Source: Acinetobacter celticus
GTDB lineage: Bacteria > Pseudomonadota > Gammaproteobacteria > Pseudomonadales > Moraxellaceae
NCBI RefSeq assembly: GCF_001707755.1
Contig: NZ_MBDL01000001.1
Span: forward strand, 1 to 64,000
DNA length: 64,000 bases
Direction of reading: 5' to 3'
Shown piece after piece: positions 1 through 8,495 of the stretch. The notes under the pieces were generated by a model. The model made no database searches. It had not been told where the DNA came from and saw nothing but the letters and a program-made list of their open reading frames with translations. The translations under genes were made by a program, and so were the position numbers. Every line of letters starts with the position of its first letter. Within the stretch, counting starts at the first letter, position 1.

Positions 1-126
1 CTTCGAGTAATTTCTACCATCAATCAATGAAAATAATTTCGATCAATCAATCAGTAAAAATCCACACAAGTTGTTCTTCATAAGCTCTTAATGATCTTCT
101 CACTGGTTCGTCACCAGCAAGCTAGG
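1..126 (-). other. Pre-16S rRNA leader (5' part of an rRNA operon leaving the window)
   Basis: Read on the minus strand, this stretch looks like the transcribed leader that precedes 16S rRNA. It contains an AACAACTTGTGTGG segment like the CAATCTGTGTGG segment just before 16S rRNA in enterobacteria, followed by AT-rich GATTGATTGAT-type repeats that could pair in the RNase III processing stalk. It begins just downstream of a strong promoter with a GC-rich discriminator. The 16S gene itself would lie beyond the left edge and is not in the window. The assignment rests on remembered similarity to Acinetobacter rRNA leaders plus promoter architecture. Confidence 0.75.
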
Positions 127-182
127 TCGGCTATACTACTCTCTTTCAGAGAATAGTCAACAGGTTTTATTGATTATTTTCA
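125..182 (-). promoter_or_regulatory. rRNA operon promoter with UP-like element
   Basis: On the minus strand there is a -35 box TTGACT at 160-155 and a -10 box TAGTAT at 138-133, separated by 16 bp. It is followed by the GC-rich discriminator GCCGACC, as expected for a stringently controlled rRNA P1 promoter. Immediately upstream of the -35 box the run AAAATAATCAATAAAA (about 178-163) resembles an UP element that binds the RNA polymerase alpha C-terminal domain. Growth-rate and ppGpp control is inferred from the discriminator, not shown. Confidence 0.7.
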
Positions 183-467
183 AACTCCTTCAAGATCCTT
201 AGAATTAACCCTTAAGCCAACCCCTTGTTTCTCAACAAGTTTTAATCAACATCACCGCCGATGGATGTGCATTCTACAGTATTCCCAATCCAACACAACC
301 CCCTTTTTTAATTTATTTGTTTGTATGTGTATTTTTTACTCATTTTGCATTTTTTTATTCATTATTTGATCAATAATGCTTTAATAGTAATAATTCAGGA
401 CTATTTGAACGTTTTTATTTATTATCACGCAAATACTTTTGCTGAATAAAAAGCGTCAGGACTATAT
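183..467. other. Divergent intergenic region between the rRNA operon and mlaA
   Basis: This AT-rich region carries no open reading frame that I can support. It must hold the mlaA promoter reading right and any upstream elements of the rRNA promoter reading left. The segment from about 300 to 420 is very T/A-rich. I do not see a clear-cut sigma-70 box pair for mlaA. Confidence 0.5.
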
Positions 468-1385
468 ATGCGTCATTCTTATTTATGTGTAGGGTTGCTA
501 TCTTGTGTAGCGGGTTCATCTGTCTTTGCAGAAGAAATCACGACTGATACCGCAGAAATAACTAATACATCTAAAACAAAACAGCTTGCTCATGTTGCTC
601 TGGCAAAATCATCTGAGGTTGCTAAAAAATTGGCTGTGAATGCCAATGCTGCTCAAGATGATGCGCAAAAAGATCCATTTGAATCATTTAACCGTAAAAT
701 TTTCGCATTTAATGAAGTCTTAGATAATCATGTTGCGCGCCCATTGGCGATACAGTATGTAGAAAAAGTTCCAAGTGAGGTTCGCGGTTCTTATCGTCAA
801 TTCCGTAAAAACCTGAGTGAACCATGGAATGCTATTAATCAATTGGTACAAGGCAGACCGGCTCGTGCAGCAACAACCGTTGGACGTTTTACCGTTAATA
901 CGCTGACTACTTTAGGGTTTGCAGACCCTGCTCGTCGTTTAAATTTAAGCTCTGAGTCTGAAGGCTTCGGTATTACTATGGGATATTACGGCATTCCTTC
1001 TGGTGCCTATTTAGTTCTACCAATCTTTGGCCCAAGTACAGTGCGCGAAGGTGTTGGTTTTGCTGTAGATAGTCAAGCACGCCCACAAAAGTACTTATTA
1101 GAAGACCATGATGGTGCATATTGGTCAGAGCAACTGCTTCGTGGCGTGGATGCACGATCTCAATTCTTAGAATTGGAAAGTACCTTGCAAGGCGATAAAT
1201 ACGCACAAATACGCGATTTCTATTTACAGCGTATTAACTTTGCGGTAACTGAGAAAAAAGGAATTACTGAAGAAAACTTATTTATTAGTGATGATGACTT
1301 TGATGAGGATCCATCAACAGAGAATCAAAAAGATTCATCCCGTGACCATGACATACCAAATACTGATAACAGCATCACAAAATAG
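468..1385 (+). CDS. mlaA: MlaA/VacJ family outer-membrane lipid asymmetry protein
   Basis: This 305-residue protein matches the MlaA (VacJ) family. MlaA is the outer-membrane component of the Mla system that removes misplaced phospholipids from the outer leaflet and passes them to periplasmic MlaC. The family signature starts near residue 70 (DPFESFNRKIFAFN) and continues through the EPWNAINQLVQG and GFADPA regions to about residue 255, followed by an acidic low-complexity tail. The N-terminus is a signal peptide. A short lipobox-like LLSC (Cys13) makes a lipoprotein possible, but an ordinary signal-peptidase I site after SSVFA is also plausible. An AGGA ribosome-binding site lies about 7 nt before the ATG. 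The gene stands apart from the mlaFEDCB transport genes, which are not in this window, as is usual for mlaA. Confidence 0.9.
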   Translation: MRHSYLCVGLLSCVAGSSVFAEEITTDTAEITNTSKTKQLAHVALAKSSEVAKKLAVNANAAQDDAQKDPFESFNRKIFAFNEVLDNHVARPLAIQYVEKVPSEVRGSYRQFRKNLSEPWNAINQLVQGRPARAATTVGRFTVNTLTTLGFADPARRLNLSSESEGFGITMGYYGIPSGAYLVLPIFGPSTVREGVGFAVDSQARPQKYLLEDHDGAYWSEQLLRGVDARSQFLELESTLQGDKYAQIRDFYLQRINFAVTEKKGITEENLFISDDDFDEDPSTENQKDSSRDHDIPNTDNSITK

Positions 1386-1398
1386 GCATTTTTCCACG

Positions 1399-1428
1399 TT
1401 TGCTAGAGGCGATTTTTTCCTCTAGCAA
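1399..1428 (+). terminator. Stem-loop after mlaA
   Basis: A perfect 10-bp inverted repeat TTGCTAGAGG / CCTCTAGCAA (1400-1409 and 1419-1428) surrounds a T-rich loop between mlaA and the next gene. No U-tract follows the 3' arm, so it may be a weak terminator or an mRNA-stabilising hairpin. Confidence 0.4.
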
Positions 1429-1485
1429 GGATTTGCTTGATATAGTAGTCAAACAACACCGCCCCAAGGGTTTTCTTATTTCTTT

Positions 1486-2454
1486 ATGTATTTCATTCAG
1501 CCGACGCGTGATATTCCTTATTTAGATCAATTACTGGCCGCGCTACCCACGGTTCAGATCATTCATCTTGAAGATCTAGACTTATATGATCCCACTATTA
1601 TTGCTATAGCAGATGTTGCTGATTATTTAGAATGTCAGTGGACTTTACCCACAGTGGTCTTAGCTTTTGAAAATGAAGGGGCCTCGCTATCTCAAGCTTG
1701 GGAACAAGGTGCCTTGGCAGGTTGGATCTGGAATAAATTACCGACATCTCTACATACGTCATTAATTAAAATTGATGCTCAATATAAACGCAATCAAGAT
1801 AGTCGTGATTTACCATCAGCGGCTGAACTACAAAAACGCTTACTTCCGAATCCAATAGAGTTGCTCAATTATAAAGTTGAAACTTTATTCCAACCTTCTG
1901 CTTATCTGTCTGGCGATTGGTATGATTATTGGAAAATCAGCGATAAAGAAATTATGTTTTATCTGGCCGATGTTTCGGGCCACGGCGTCACCAGTAGCCT
2001 ATTAACCTCATGGATGGCAGCTTTTCATGGTCGCTCAAAAACCCCACGTGAGTTAATTAAAAAACTCAATGGTATGTTGATGCAAGAAAATATTGAAAAG
2101 CACATTACCATGTTGGCGGGTATTTTAAATTTAGAAACACATCAATTACGTTGGTCAAGTGCAGGACATTATCCACCTGCGATTTTAATTGAGCCGAATC
2201 AAGAACCCAAAATTTTAACCACCAGTAGTTTCCCCTTAGGTTTAACGGAAGACTTAGAAGTTGAAGAGTTTGAATGTGTTTTAAATCGACATGCGCGGTT
2301 TATTATTTGTTCTGATGGCGCACTCGAACCCTTTGATGGTGGCTTAAGTGAACAAATGGGACAATTGGTACATCATTTGCAAAATCAGTCATTTCAAGCG
2401 CCTGAACATGTCGCAGATGATATTGCCATATTAAGTTTACACCGAATGAATTAA
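1486..2454 (+). CDS. gigA: PP2C/SpoIIE-type serine phosphatase with degenerate receiver domain (GigA-like)
   Basis: The 322-residue protein has a receiver-like N-terminal region (about 1-105) lacking a convincing phospho-acceptor arrangement, then an RsbU/SpoIIE PP2C domain (about 118-320). Metal-binding motifs are visible as GDWYDYW (Asp144), ADVSGHG (Asp162), SDGALEPFDG and the terminal ADDIAIL. Such phosphatases dephosphorylate a STAS-domain anti-anti-sigma partner, and a STAS gene follows directly. The pair corresponds to GigA/GigB of Acinetobacter baumannii, reported to control stress tolerance, antibiotic resistance and virulence together with the nitrogen phosphotransferase system. The start has no strong Shine-Dalgarno sequence (an AAGGG lies about 17 nt upstream), so translation may be weak. 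Confidence 0.85.
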   Translation: MYFIQPTRDIPYLDQLLAALPTVQIIHLEDLDLYDPTIIAIADVADYLECQWTLPTVVLAFENEGASLSQAWEQGALAGWIWNKLPTSLHTSLIKIDAQYKRNQDSRDLPSAAELQKRLLPNPIELLNYKVETLFQPSAYLSGDWYDYWKISDKEIMFYLADVSGHGVTSSLLTSWMAAFHGRSKTPRELIKKLNGMLMQENIEKHITMLAGILNLETHQLRWSSAGHYPPAILIEPNQEPKILTTSSFPLGLTEDLEVEEFECVLNRHARFIICSDGALEPFDGGLSEQMGQLVHHLQNQSFQAPEHVADDIAILSLHRMN

Positions 2455-2518
2455 TTTATTAATCAAAAACTTACTGGCTTTAAACTACTTATACGACTGT
2501 AGACCACTTGAGTAAGTA

Positions 2519-3085
2519 GTGGCCCTATGGGATAATTTACTATCCTCCTCTGAAAATGGCATTTATATGTCAACAGGTCATGTTGAATATGCGAGCCTAA
2601 ATGGAACGCATATTTTTAAGCTTATTGGCGAAGTACGTGCCCAATCTTGTATTAGCTTAGACAAACTACTCAATAAGATTGAACAGCAAAAAAATGTTAT
2701 CGGTGCAATCGTAGATTTAACCCAAACGACATTCATTGATAGTACCGTTTTAGGAATTTTGGCCAAACTGGGCTTAAAACTTAAACAAATCCATCATATT
2801 CAAGCCGTTATGCTATCTACAAATTCAGATATCACCACATTGGCCAACAGCATGGGCTTAGGTCAAGTGTTTGTTATTCTTAATTATTGCGCAAACTCAG
2901 AAGTCTGCACACGTGCACTAATCGAAGATAACATTACGCATAGTAATATGCTAAATACTGTTTTAGATGCACATAAGACCTTGATGAAACTCAATGAAAG
3001 TAACCAAAATATGTTTGAACCTTTGGTGAAACAGTTGCAAAAAGAGCAAGACAGCCTAGATAAAACCACACAACAAAACGCTTAG
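2519..3085 (+). CDS. gigB: STAS-domain anti-anti-sigma factor (GigB-like)
   Basis: A STAS domain spans roughly residues 18-125 (EYASLNGTHIFKLIGEVRAQ ... VDLTQTTFIDSTVLGILAKLG). Its FIDST loop holds the serine/threonine that is phosphorylated in SpoIIAA/RsbV-type antagonists. A helical extension of about 60 residues follows. The listed start is GTG at 2519. An ATG at 2567 (MSTGHVEY) removes 16 residues that precede the domain and is an equally likely start, since neither has a strong ribosome-binding site. It lies 64 nt behind the phosphatase gene, so the two form a partner-switching pair. No cognate anti-sigma kinase gene (RsbW type) is adjacent. That fits the reported model in which GigB acts on the PTSNtr protein NPr. 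Confidence 0.83.
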   Translation: MALWDNLLSSSENGIYMSTGHVEYASLNGTHIFKLIGEVRAQSCISLDKLLNKIEQQKNVIGAIVDLTQTTFIDSTVLGILAKLGLKLKQIHHIQAVMLSTNSDITTLANSMGLGQVFVILNYCANSEVCTRALIEDNITHSNMLNTVLDAHKTLMKLNESNQNMFEPLVKQLQKEQDSLDKTTQQNA

Positions 3086-3113
3086 TATTTTCAGTGATCT
3101 CAGAGAACCTCCA

Positions 3114-3938
3114 ATGACTTTTCTTTCTGTTGCACAAATGAACTCTCAAAATGATATAGAAGCCAACTTCTCTGTTATTGAGTCGTTGATGCAGCAAAGT
3201 AAAGCACAAGGAGCGAGCCTGATCGTATTCCCTGAAAATTTTGTTTGCTTTGCAGCAGGCAAACAGCGTGAAACTGCGACACAATTTGAAGCCATTCAGC
3301 AACGTCTTGAGCAATTGGCACATCAATATGAGCTTTGGATTATTGCAGGCACACTCCCATGCCCGTTTCGTCCAGATGGTTCGATTATTTCAGATGGTCG
3401 TGTTCGCACAGTCAGCCTATGCATCAGTCCTGAAAAAACTGAAGCGCGCTATGACAAAATTCATTTATTTGATGTACAAGTCGGCGATGCAGTTGGCGGT
3501 TATCAAGAATCAAAGTTTTTTGAACCGGGTACAGATGTTGTTATGGCCAAAACCCCTTTTGGTCATATTGGCTTAATGGTCTGCTATGACTTACGTTTTC
3601 CTGAATTGGCGCTTCATTTGCGGGCTCAAGGTGCAAATATTTTGACTGCACCTGCAGCTTTCACCTACACCACGGGTGAAATGCACTGGCAATTATTACT
3701 TCAGGCTCGTGCAATGGATAGTCAATGTCAGGTTTTAGGTGCAGCACAACAAGGTTGGCATGGTGAAAAACGTCAAACTTGGGGACACGCAGGCGCAACC
3801 AATAGCCGTGGACAGGTTTTAGCAATTACCGATGCTGAAGGTGCACAACTACTGACTGTACCGTTTGATTTGAATGAGCAAAATACTGTTCGTGCATCTA
3901 TGCCGTTAATGCAACATCGTAAATTATTGCAATTTTAA
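3114..3938 (+). CDS. Carbon-nitrogen hydrolase (Nit1/omega-amidase-like)
   Basis: This 274-residue nitrilase-superfamily protein has the complete catalytic triad: Glu41 (VFPENF), Lys115 (ARYDKIHLFD) and Cys157 (MVCYDLRFPEL). The GxxxxYxES and CYDLRFPEL contexts fit the Nit1/Nit2 branch, whose members hydrolyse deaminated glutathione or omega-amides such as 2-oxoglutaramate. That points to metabolite repair rather than true nitrile hydrolysis. It begins 28 nt after the STAS gene on the same strand and may be co-transcribed with it. The exact substrate cannot be read from sequence. Confidence 0.85.
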   Translation: MTFLSVAQMNSQNDIEANFSVIESLMQQSKAQGASLIVFPENFVCFAAGKQRETATQFEAIQQRLEQLAHQYELWIIAGTLPCPFRPDGSIISDGRVRTVSLCISPEKTEARYDKIHLFDVQVGDAVGGYQESKFFEPGTDVVMAKTPFGHIGLMVCYDLRFPELALHLRAQGANILTAPAAFTYTTGEMHWQLLLQARAMDSQCQVLGAAQQGWHGEKRQTWGHAGATNSRGQVLAITDAEGAQLLTVPFDLNEQNTVRASMPLMQHRKLLQF

Positions 3939-4269
3939 GCCGTTAGCGCACATCATCATCGCTAATCTTTGAACCTTAATTTATTGTTCATATTTCGAAG
4001 AAAACTAGACCTAAATATAGGCAAATAATAAGAATATTCATCTTAGATTTTTTAGCTTGCATTCCAGTTACCGCATCGAACCAGTAGTTAATGACCCTGA
4101 TACATAAAAAACCACAAATAGAAGTGTCGATAGCGAACATACTTATCATATTAAAGATTCATTCAAACTCATTATGTATACCAATGATTACTCTTTACAA
4201 AATCACTGCTTATTCTTTGTGTATTTTCATACAGGATAGTGGTTTAAATAAAATATGCAGGGAATAATC
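3939..4269. other. Intergenic region upstream of ohr
   Basis: This 331-bp AT-rich stretch has no supportable gene. A short imperfect pairing (TTAGCG/CGCTAA, about 3942-3965) follows the amidase stop but has no U-tract. The remainder should contain the ohr promoter. No ohrR regulator gene is adjacent. Confidence 0.45.
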
Positions 4270-4695
4270 ATGGCTTTAGAAAAAACAGTCTATACAGCAA
4301 AAGCGAAAGCAACGGGTGGTCGTGATGGCCGAGCAACCTCTTCAGATAGTATTTTGGATGTACAGCTTGCGGTTCCGAAAGAAATGGGCGGTGCGGGTGG
4401 TGGAACAAATCCTGAACAGCTTTTTGCTGCCGGCTACTCAGCTTGTTTTCTAGGTGCAATGAAATTTGTTGCAGGCAGAGACCAGCTCAACATGTCCAAA
4501 GATGCCTTTATTGAAGGCGAAGTCGGTATTGGCCCAATTCCGACAGGTTTTGGTATTGAAGTGAAATTAAATATTCACTTGGAAGGAATGAATCAAGCTG
4601 AAGCGCAAAAATTGGTGGATGCTGCACATATCGTTTGCCCATATTCCAATGCAACCCGTGGCAATATTGATGTGACGTTAAATGTGATTGTTTAA
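4270..4695 (+). CDS. ohr: Organic hydroperoxide resistance protein Ohr
   Basis: The 141-residue protein belongs to the Ohr branch of the OsmC/Ohr family, which are thiol peroxidases that reduce organic hydroperoxides with lipoylated-protein reductants. The two catalytic cysteines are visible in GYSACFLGAMKF and VCPYSNATRGNIDV, and the N-terminal GGRDGRATSSD block is typical of Ohr. I place the start at ATG 4270 (MALEKTVYTA) because AGGGA sits 6-7 nt before it. An in-frame ATG at 4255 would add five residues without a ribosome-binding site. Ohr is usually controlled by the MarR-type repressor OhrR, which is not next to it here. Confidence 0.95.
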   Translation: MALEKTVYTAKAKATGGRDGRATSSDSILDVQLAVPKEMGGAGGGTNPEQLFAAGYSACFLGAMKFVAGRDQLNMSKDAFIEGEVGIGPIPTGFGIEVKLNIHLEGMNQAEAQKLVDAAHIVCPYSNATRGNIDVTLNVIV

Positions 4696-4705
4696 ATCAT
4701 ACCTT

Positions 4706-4740
4706 CTATCTCAAAGTCATCGCTTTGGGATAGAGATTTT
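4706..4740 (+). terminator. Rho-independent terminator of ohr
   Basis: An 11-bp stem CTATCTCAAAG / CTTTGGGATAG (one G-U pair) with a TCATCG loop is followed by AGATTTT, 10 nt past the ohr stop codon. Confidence 0.75.
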
Positions 4741-5039
4741 ATAACTGACAAGAGTTTAAAACACTTTTTAAAACTGAATTTTCCACCACTATTCCTTTCA
4801 TAATCAGCAAATAATACCCAATTTTATTTTTGATCGGAATAAAATAGTATTTGAAAAACAGTGTATTGGGCTATGTCTAAAATGGGTACTTGTTAAAAAT
4901 CTGATTTTTAGTACTGATCAACATATATGTCTTACTGCTATTTAATTGACCCGTTGTAATCTTATTCTTTTCTGTATCGGTTACGATTCAACAATTATTT
5001 TTTGCATCATCAACCTTAATCTGCATAAAAATAAATCTG
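4741..5039. other. Intergenic region between convergent ohr and gspE
   Basis: This is AT-rich DNA between two converging genes. No gene or clear repeat is visible. A 60-codon frame at 4946 lacks a ribosome-binding site and runs into gspE, so I do not call it. Confidence 0.4.
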
Positions 5040-6527
5040 CTATTCAGCAGATTCATTCGTTACACGAAGCACTTCTTCTAAAGTGGTTTTACCCTGTAAC
5101 ACCTTGCGCAAACCATCATCGCGAATAGAACCCGCTTGTTTACGTGCATAAGCTTCGACTTCAAATTCAGCAGCATGACCATGAATCAAACGGCGCATAG
5201 GTTCATCGAAAGGCACAACTTCATAAATCGCGGTACGCCCCATAAAACCTGTATGCGAACACTGTTCACAACCTTCGGGCTTCGGTAGTTTTAATGATGC
5301 CGATGCATCAACCGACTGAAACAATTGTTTTTCAAAATCATCTGCTTCATGCCATGTTGCACAATGTTTGCATAACGTCCGTACCAAGCGCTGAGCAATC
5401 ACACCAATCAGCGAACTAGACAATAAAAATGGTTCAATGCCCATATCTTTTAAACGAGTCACCGCACCCACCGCAGTATTGGTATGTAGTGTCGATAACA
5501 CCAAATGTCCTGTAAGCGATGCCTGTACCGCAATTTCCGCTGTCTCTAAATCTCGAATTTCACCGACCATGACCACATCAGGGTCTTGACGCAACATGGC
5601 TTTTAACGCTCGGGCGAAGGTCATATCCACTTTGGTATTGACCTGCGTTTGACCAATTCCTTCTAGTTGATACTCAATAGGATCTTCTGCTGTTAAAATA
5701 TTTTTTGAACCATCATTTAAGTCTGACAAAGCGGCATAAAGCGTGGTGGTTTTCCCTGAACCCGTTGGCCCTGTCACCAAAATAATGCCATGTGGGCGGT
5801 GGATCAACTGAGTCAGTCGTTCATAATCCTGAGACATCAGCCCCAGATGTGTCATGTTTAAACGCCCTGCTTGCTTATCCAACAAACGCATTACCACACG
5901 CTCACCATAAGATGAGGGCAAGGTCGATACACGGACATCGACTTCACGACCCGCCAAACGTAAGGAAATACGACCATCTTGTGGCACACGCTTTTCAGCA
6001 ATGTCTAATTTGGCCATAACTTTAATACGCGATACCAAAAGTGGTGCCAATTCACGGCGTGGTTGGACAATTTCACGCAGTTGACCATCGACCCTTAAGC
6101 GTACAGACAGCTTCTTTTCAAAGGATTCAATGTGAATATCCGATGCGCCGACACGAATAGCTTCTGACAACAAAGCATTAATTAAACGCACAATCGGTGC
6201 ATCATCTTCCTGATCCATTAAATCTTCTGCTTCTGGAACAGAATCGGCCAGACTCAGTAAATCTGGATGATCTTCTAGCCCTGCAGCCACTTGCTGCGAT
6301 TCACCTGTGTCACCCGCAAAGCTAGAACTTAAAAGTTGATGAAAATCCTGATCGCTGCATAATTGATATTGTGCAGAATGCCCTAAAAACCGACGAGCTT
6401 CTTGCAACGCAAGTAATGGCGTACTTTCTTTACGCACAATAAAAGCTTGATCGCCTTCGTATCGGAGTAAAACGCCATGGCGCTTGGCAAAACTATAAGG
6501 TATTTGTAATTGTTTAAGTACTTGCAT
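5040..6527 (-). CDS. gspE: Type II secretion ATPase GspE
   Basis: About 495 residues form a GspE/PilB-type secretion ATPase, the hexameric motor on the cytoplasmic face of the type II secretion system. The core carries ASDIHIE (about 129-135), VRLRVDG, a Walker A motif GPTGSGKT (about 254-261), an aspartate box, Walker B with DPDVVMVGEIRD, and the His box. A CxxC...CxxC zinc module (CKHC ... CEQC) near the C-terminus favours GspE over PilT. I prefer the ATG at 6527; a TTG codon just before it gives one extra residue. No other gsp gene is nearby, in line with the dispersed T2SS genes of Acinetobacter. Lipase-type substrates are family knowledge, not visible here. Confidence 0.88.
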   Translation of the reverse strand: MQVLKQLQIPYSFAKRHGVLLRYEGDQAFIVRKESTPLLALQEARRFLGHSAQYQLCSDQDFHQLLSSSFAGDTGESQQVAAGLEDHPDLLSLADSVPEAEDLMDQEDDAPIVRLINALLSEAIRVGASDIHIESFEKKLSVRLRVDGQLREIVQPRRELAPLLVSRIKVMAKLDIAEKRVPQDGRISLRLAGREVDVRVSTLPSSYGERVVMRLLDKQAGRLNMTHLGLMSQDYERLTQLIHRPHGIILVTGPTGSGKTTTLYAALSDLNDGSKNILTAEDPIEYQLEGIGQTQVNTKVDMTFARALKAMLRQDPDVVMVGEIRDLETAEIAVQASLTGHLVLSTLHTNTAVGAVTRLKDMGIEPFLLSSSLIGVIAQRLVRTLCKHCATWHEADDFEKQLFQSVDASASLKLPKPEGCEQCSHTGFMGRTAIYEVVPFDEPMRRLIHGHAAEFEVEAYARKQAGSIRDDGLRKVLQGKTTLEEVLRVTNESAE

Positions 6528-6620
6528 CAAAGTTTATAATGATGAGAAAAGTGATTTGAGTGTACTCTAAGCAAATGACAGCGTGAAGTCTGTTTTTTCA
6601 GCTTTTACTAATATAGGGAA

Positions 6621-7448
6621 ATGCCATTGTCTTTGCAGAATGACCTACTGAATCCGGAAGGATCAAAACTAAAATGGTGGGGTGAACATCATTTTGAATT
6701 GAATCGACCAAAATCTTGGCAATTTGGTTCATTGTTGTTCCGACTGACTCGTGGTTTACAGGAATGGCGCTTGGAATATCATCGTCCAACTGTGCAGTAT
6801 GACTATGAACAGCAATGGCACCAGATTAATGATCCTGAGTTTGGCTTTCCGCAGCCAATAAAAATTGAACGCTACATGTTTAAAAATACGCAGGAAACGA
6901 TTCAAATTATGCCCAGACTGGCAGATCGTTCTGTGGTGATTAAACCTGTAGACCCTATTTACATTCCCGCAGGACAACGCGGTACGCTGTATATTAGTAC
7001 CCCGCTATGGATTGCGGGTTTTGTCGAAGGTCAAAAAGACCCCTTATTTGATATTCCTGCTATTTTACCCAAAGACACGTGGTTTGGCCCCAATAAACGC
7101 ATGGGTGAAATTTGTTACGCTACAGCGGTCGATGGTCGAACTGAATTACATCAACTCAAAGTTCGTGCCTTTCGTGCCATTACCCCTATTGAGTTTCATA
7201 ACACCAGCCATCATCAGTTGCGTTTTGACCGCATGAATGTGCCCATTCCTGCCCTGCCTTTATTTTATAGTGAAAGTACAGGTCGATTATGGACATCACA
7301 AATTAAGGTCTTACATGAAGGTTCAGATAAGCCACCACGAATTCGTATTGAAAACCGAACACCACCACATGCAGGTGAAGTGATGTATGTACATCCACCA
7401 CGCGAGCCCGCAGGTGCATTATTTAATATGTTTGATTCATTTTTCTAA
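6621..7448 (+). CDS. Conserved hypothetical protein upstream of an MscS channel (possibly DUF432)
   Basis: This 275-residue soluble-looking protein has no signal peptide or membrane segment and is rich in beta-strand-like, aromatic and proline residues (for example GTLYISTPLWIAGFVEG and DTWFGPNKRMGEICYATAVDGRTEL). It resembles the DUF432 proteins that often sit beside mechanosensitive channel genes, but that assignment is tentative and from memory. It ends 9 nt before the start of the MscS gene, so the two are almost certainly translated from one mRNA. That suggests a cytosolic accessory or regulator of the channel. No catalytic motif is recognisable. Confidence 0.6.
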   Translation: MPLSLQNDLLNPEGSKLKWWGEHHFELNRPKSWQFGSLLFRLTRGLQEWRLEYHRPTVQYDYEQQWHQINDPEFGFPQPIKIERYMFKNTQETIQIMPRLADRSVVIKPVDPIYIPAGQRGTLYISTPLWIAGFVEGQKDPLFDIPAILPKDTWFGPNKRMGEICYATAVDGRTELHQLKVRAFRAITPIEFHNTSHHQLRFDRMNVPIPALPLFYSESTGRLWTSQIKVLHEGSDKPPRIRIENRTPPHAGEVMYVHPPREPAGALFNMFDSFF

Positions 7449-7457
7449 GGGGCGATG

Positions 7458-8381
7458 ATGGCCAATATCAGTATTCCTACAGAAATTACCAACAGTCTGA
7501 CGGGCATTGTTAAAAATATTAATACCGAGCGTCTGACTGAAATTATCGTCGCACTTATTTTGGCCTTTATTGGTTTTTTAATTGCGCGCTTTGTGTCTAA
7601 TGCTTTTATTCGAACCATTGGCACACGCTTTAATGCCCATCAACGCTTGGTGTGGCGACGCGGTATTTTCTATTTTATTTTCATGATTTTTGCCATGGCC
7701 AGTTTAAAAGAAGCTGGCTTTAAACTGAGTGTATTCCTTGGCGCTGCCGGTATTTTAACCGTGGCTTTAGGTTTTGCATCACAAACCTCTGCGTCCAACT
7801 TAATTAGCGGGATCTTTTTAATTGGTGAAGGTTCATTTGAAATTGGCGATACCATTCAAATTACGCTGATTCGTGGTCATACCATTGAAGGTGAAGTCAT
7901 TTCAATTGACTTACTGTCAGTCAAGCTATTAACGCAAGACAATGTTTATGTGCGCCTGCCCAATGAACAATTGATTCGGGCACCTGTGCATAATCTGTCT
8001 AAGTTTCCTATACGGCGCATTCCAATTACCTTAGCGATTAACTTTCATGAAGACATTATTAAAGTCCGCGAAGTGCTTTTAGATGTTGCCAATAAATATC
8101 CATTGGTTTTGGCCGACCCCAAACCTGCGGTCACTGTGACGGCATTTCGTGAATCTTCAATTGAGCTACTGTTTGCCGTTTGGTGTCAGCAAGAGAACTT
8201 TTTAAGAGTACGTGATGAAATGCAGGAGCGTATTCGTAATGGCTTTTTGGATAATCAAATTGAAATCCCCGTCCCCAAAATGGGCTTTGTCGATAGACCC
8301 CAAGCAGGGCCTTTGTACAATGAAGAGATTGACCCATATAGCAATGCACAAGAAATTAAGCGTGAACCTGATTTAAAATAA
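7458..8381 (+). CDS. MscS-family mechanosensitive ion channel
   Basis: A 307-residue protein of the small MscS type. There are two N-terminal membrane helices (about 26-47 and 67-85). A pore-lining TM3 follows with the glycine/alanine-rich VFLGAAGILTVALGFASQ, and then the cytoplasmic MscS beta domain begins (SNLISGIFLIGEGSFEIGDTIQI). Such channels open under hypo-osmotic shock to release solutes. The start is chosen at the second of two adjacent ATGs because AAGGGG lies at proper spacing from it. It is paired with the preceding unknown gene, 9 nt away. The C-terminal tail (about 275-307) is polar and variable. Confidence 0.9.
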   Translation: MANISIPTEITNSLTGIVKNINTERLTEIIVALILAFIGFLIARFVSNAFIRTIGTRFNAHQRLVWRRGIFYFIFMIFAMASLKEAGFKLSVFLGAAGILTVALGFASQTSASNLISGIFLIGEGSFEIGDTIQITLIRGHTIEGEVISIDLLSVKLLTQDNVYVRLPNEQLIRAPVHNLSKFPIRRIPITLAINFHEDIIKVREVLLDVANKYPLVLADPKPAVTVTAFRESSIELLFAVWCQQENFLRVRDEMQERIRNGFLDNQIEIPVPKMGFVDRPQAGPLYNEEIDPYSNAQEIKREPDLK

Positions 8382-8400
8382 ATCTATATATCAGTTTGCT

Positions 8401-8440
8401 AAAAAGCCTTTTTCATCAATATGAAGAAGGCTTTTTTATT
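8401..8440 (+). terminator. Rho-independent terminator after mscS
   Basis: The stem AAAGCCTTTTTCAT / ATGAAGAAGGCTTT with a short loop runs into a T-tract. It lies 20 nt after the channel gene. Confidence 0.85.
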
Positions 8441-8495
8441 TAGAAGATAAACAAAGCTGAACTAAAAAATATTCTGAGCCATCAATCAATGTTTA

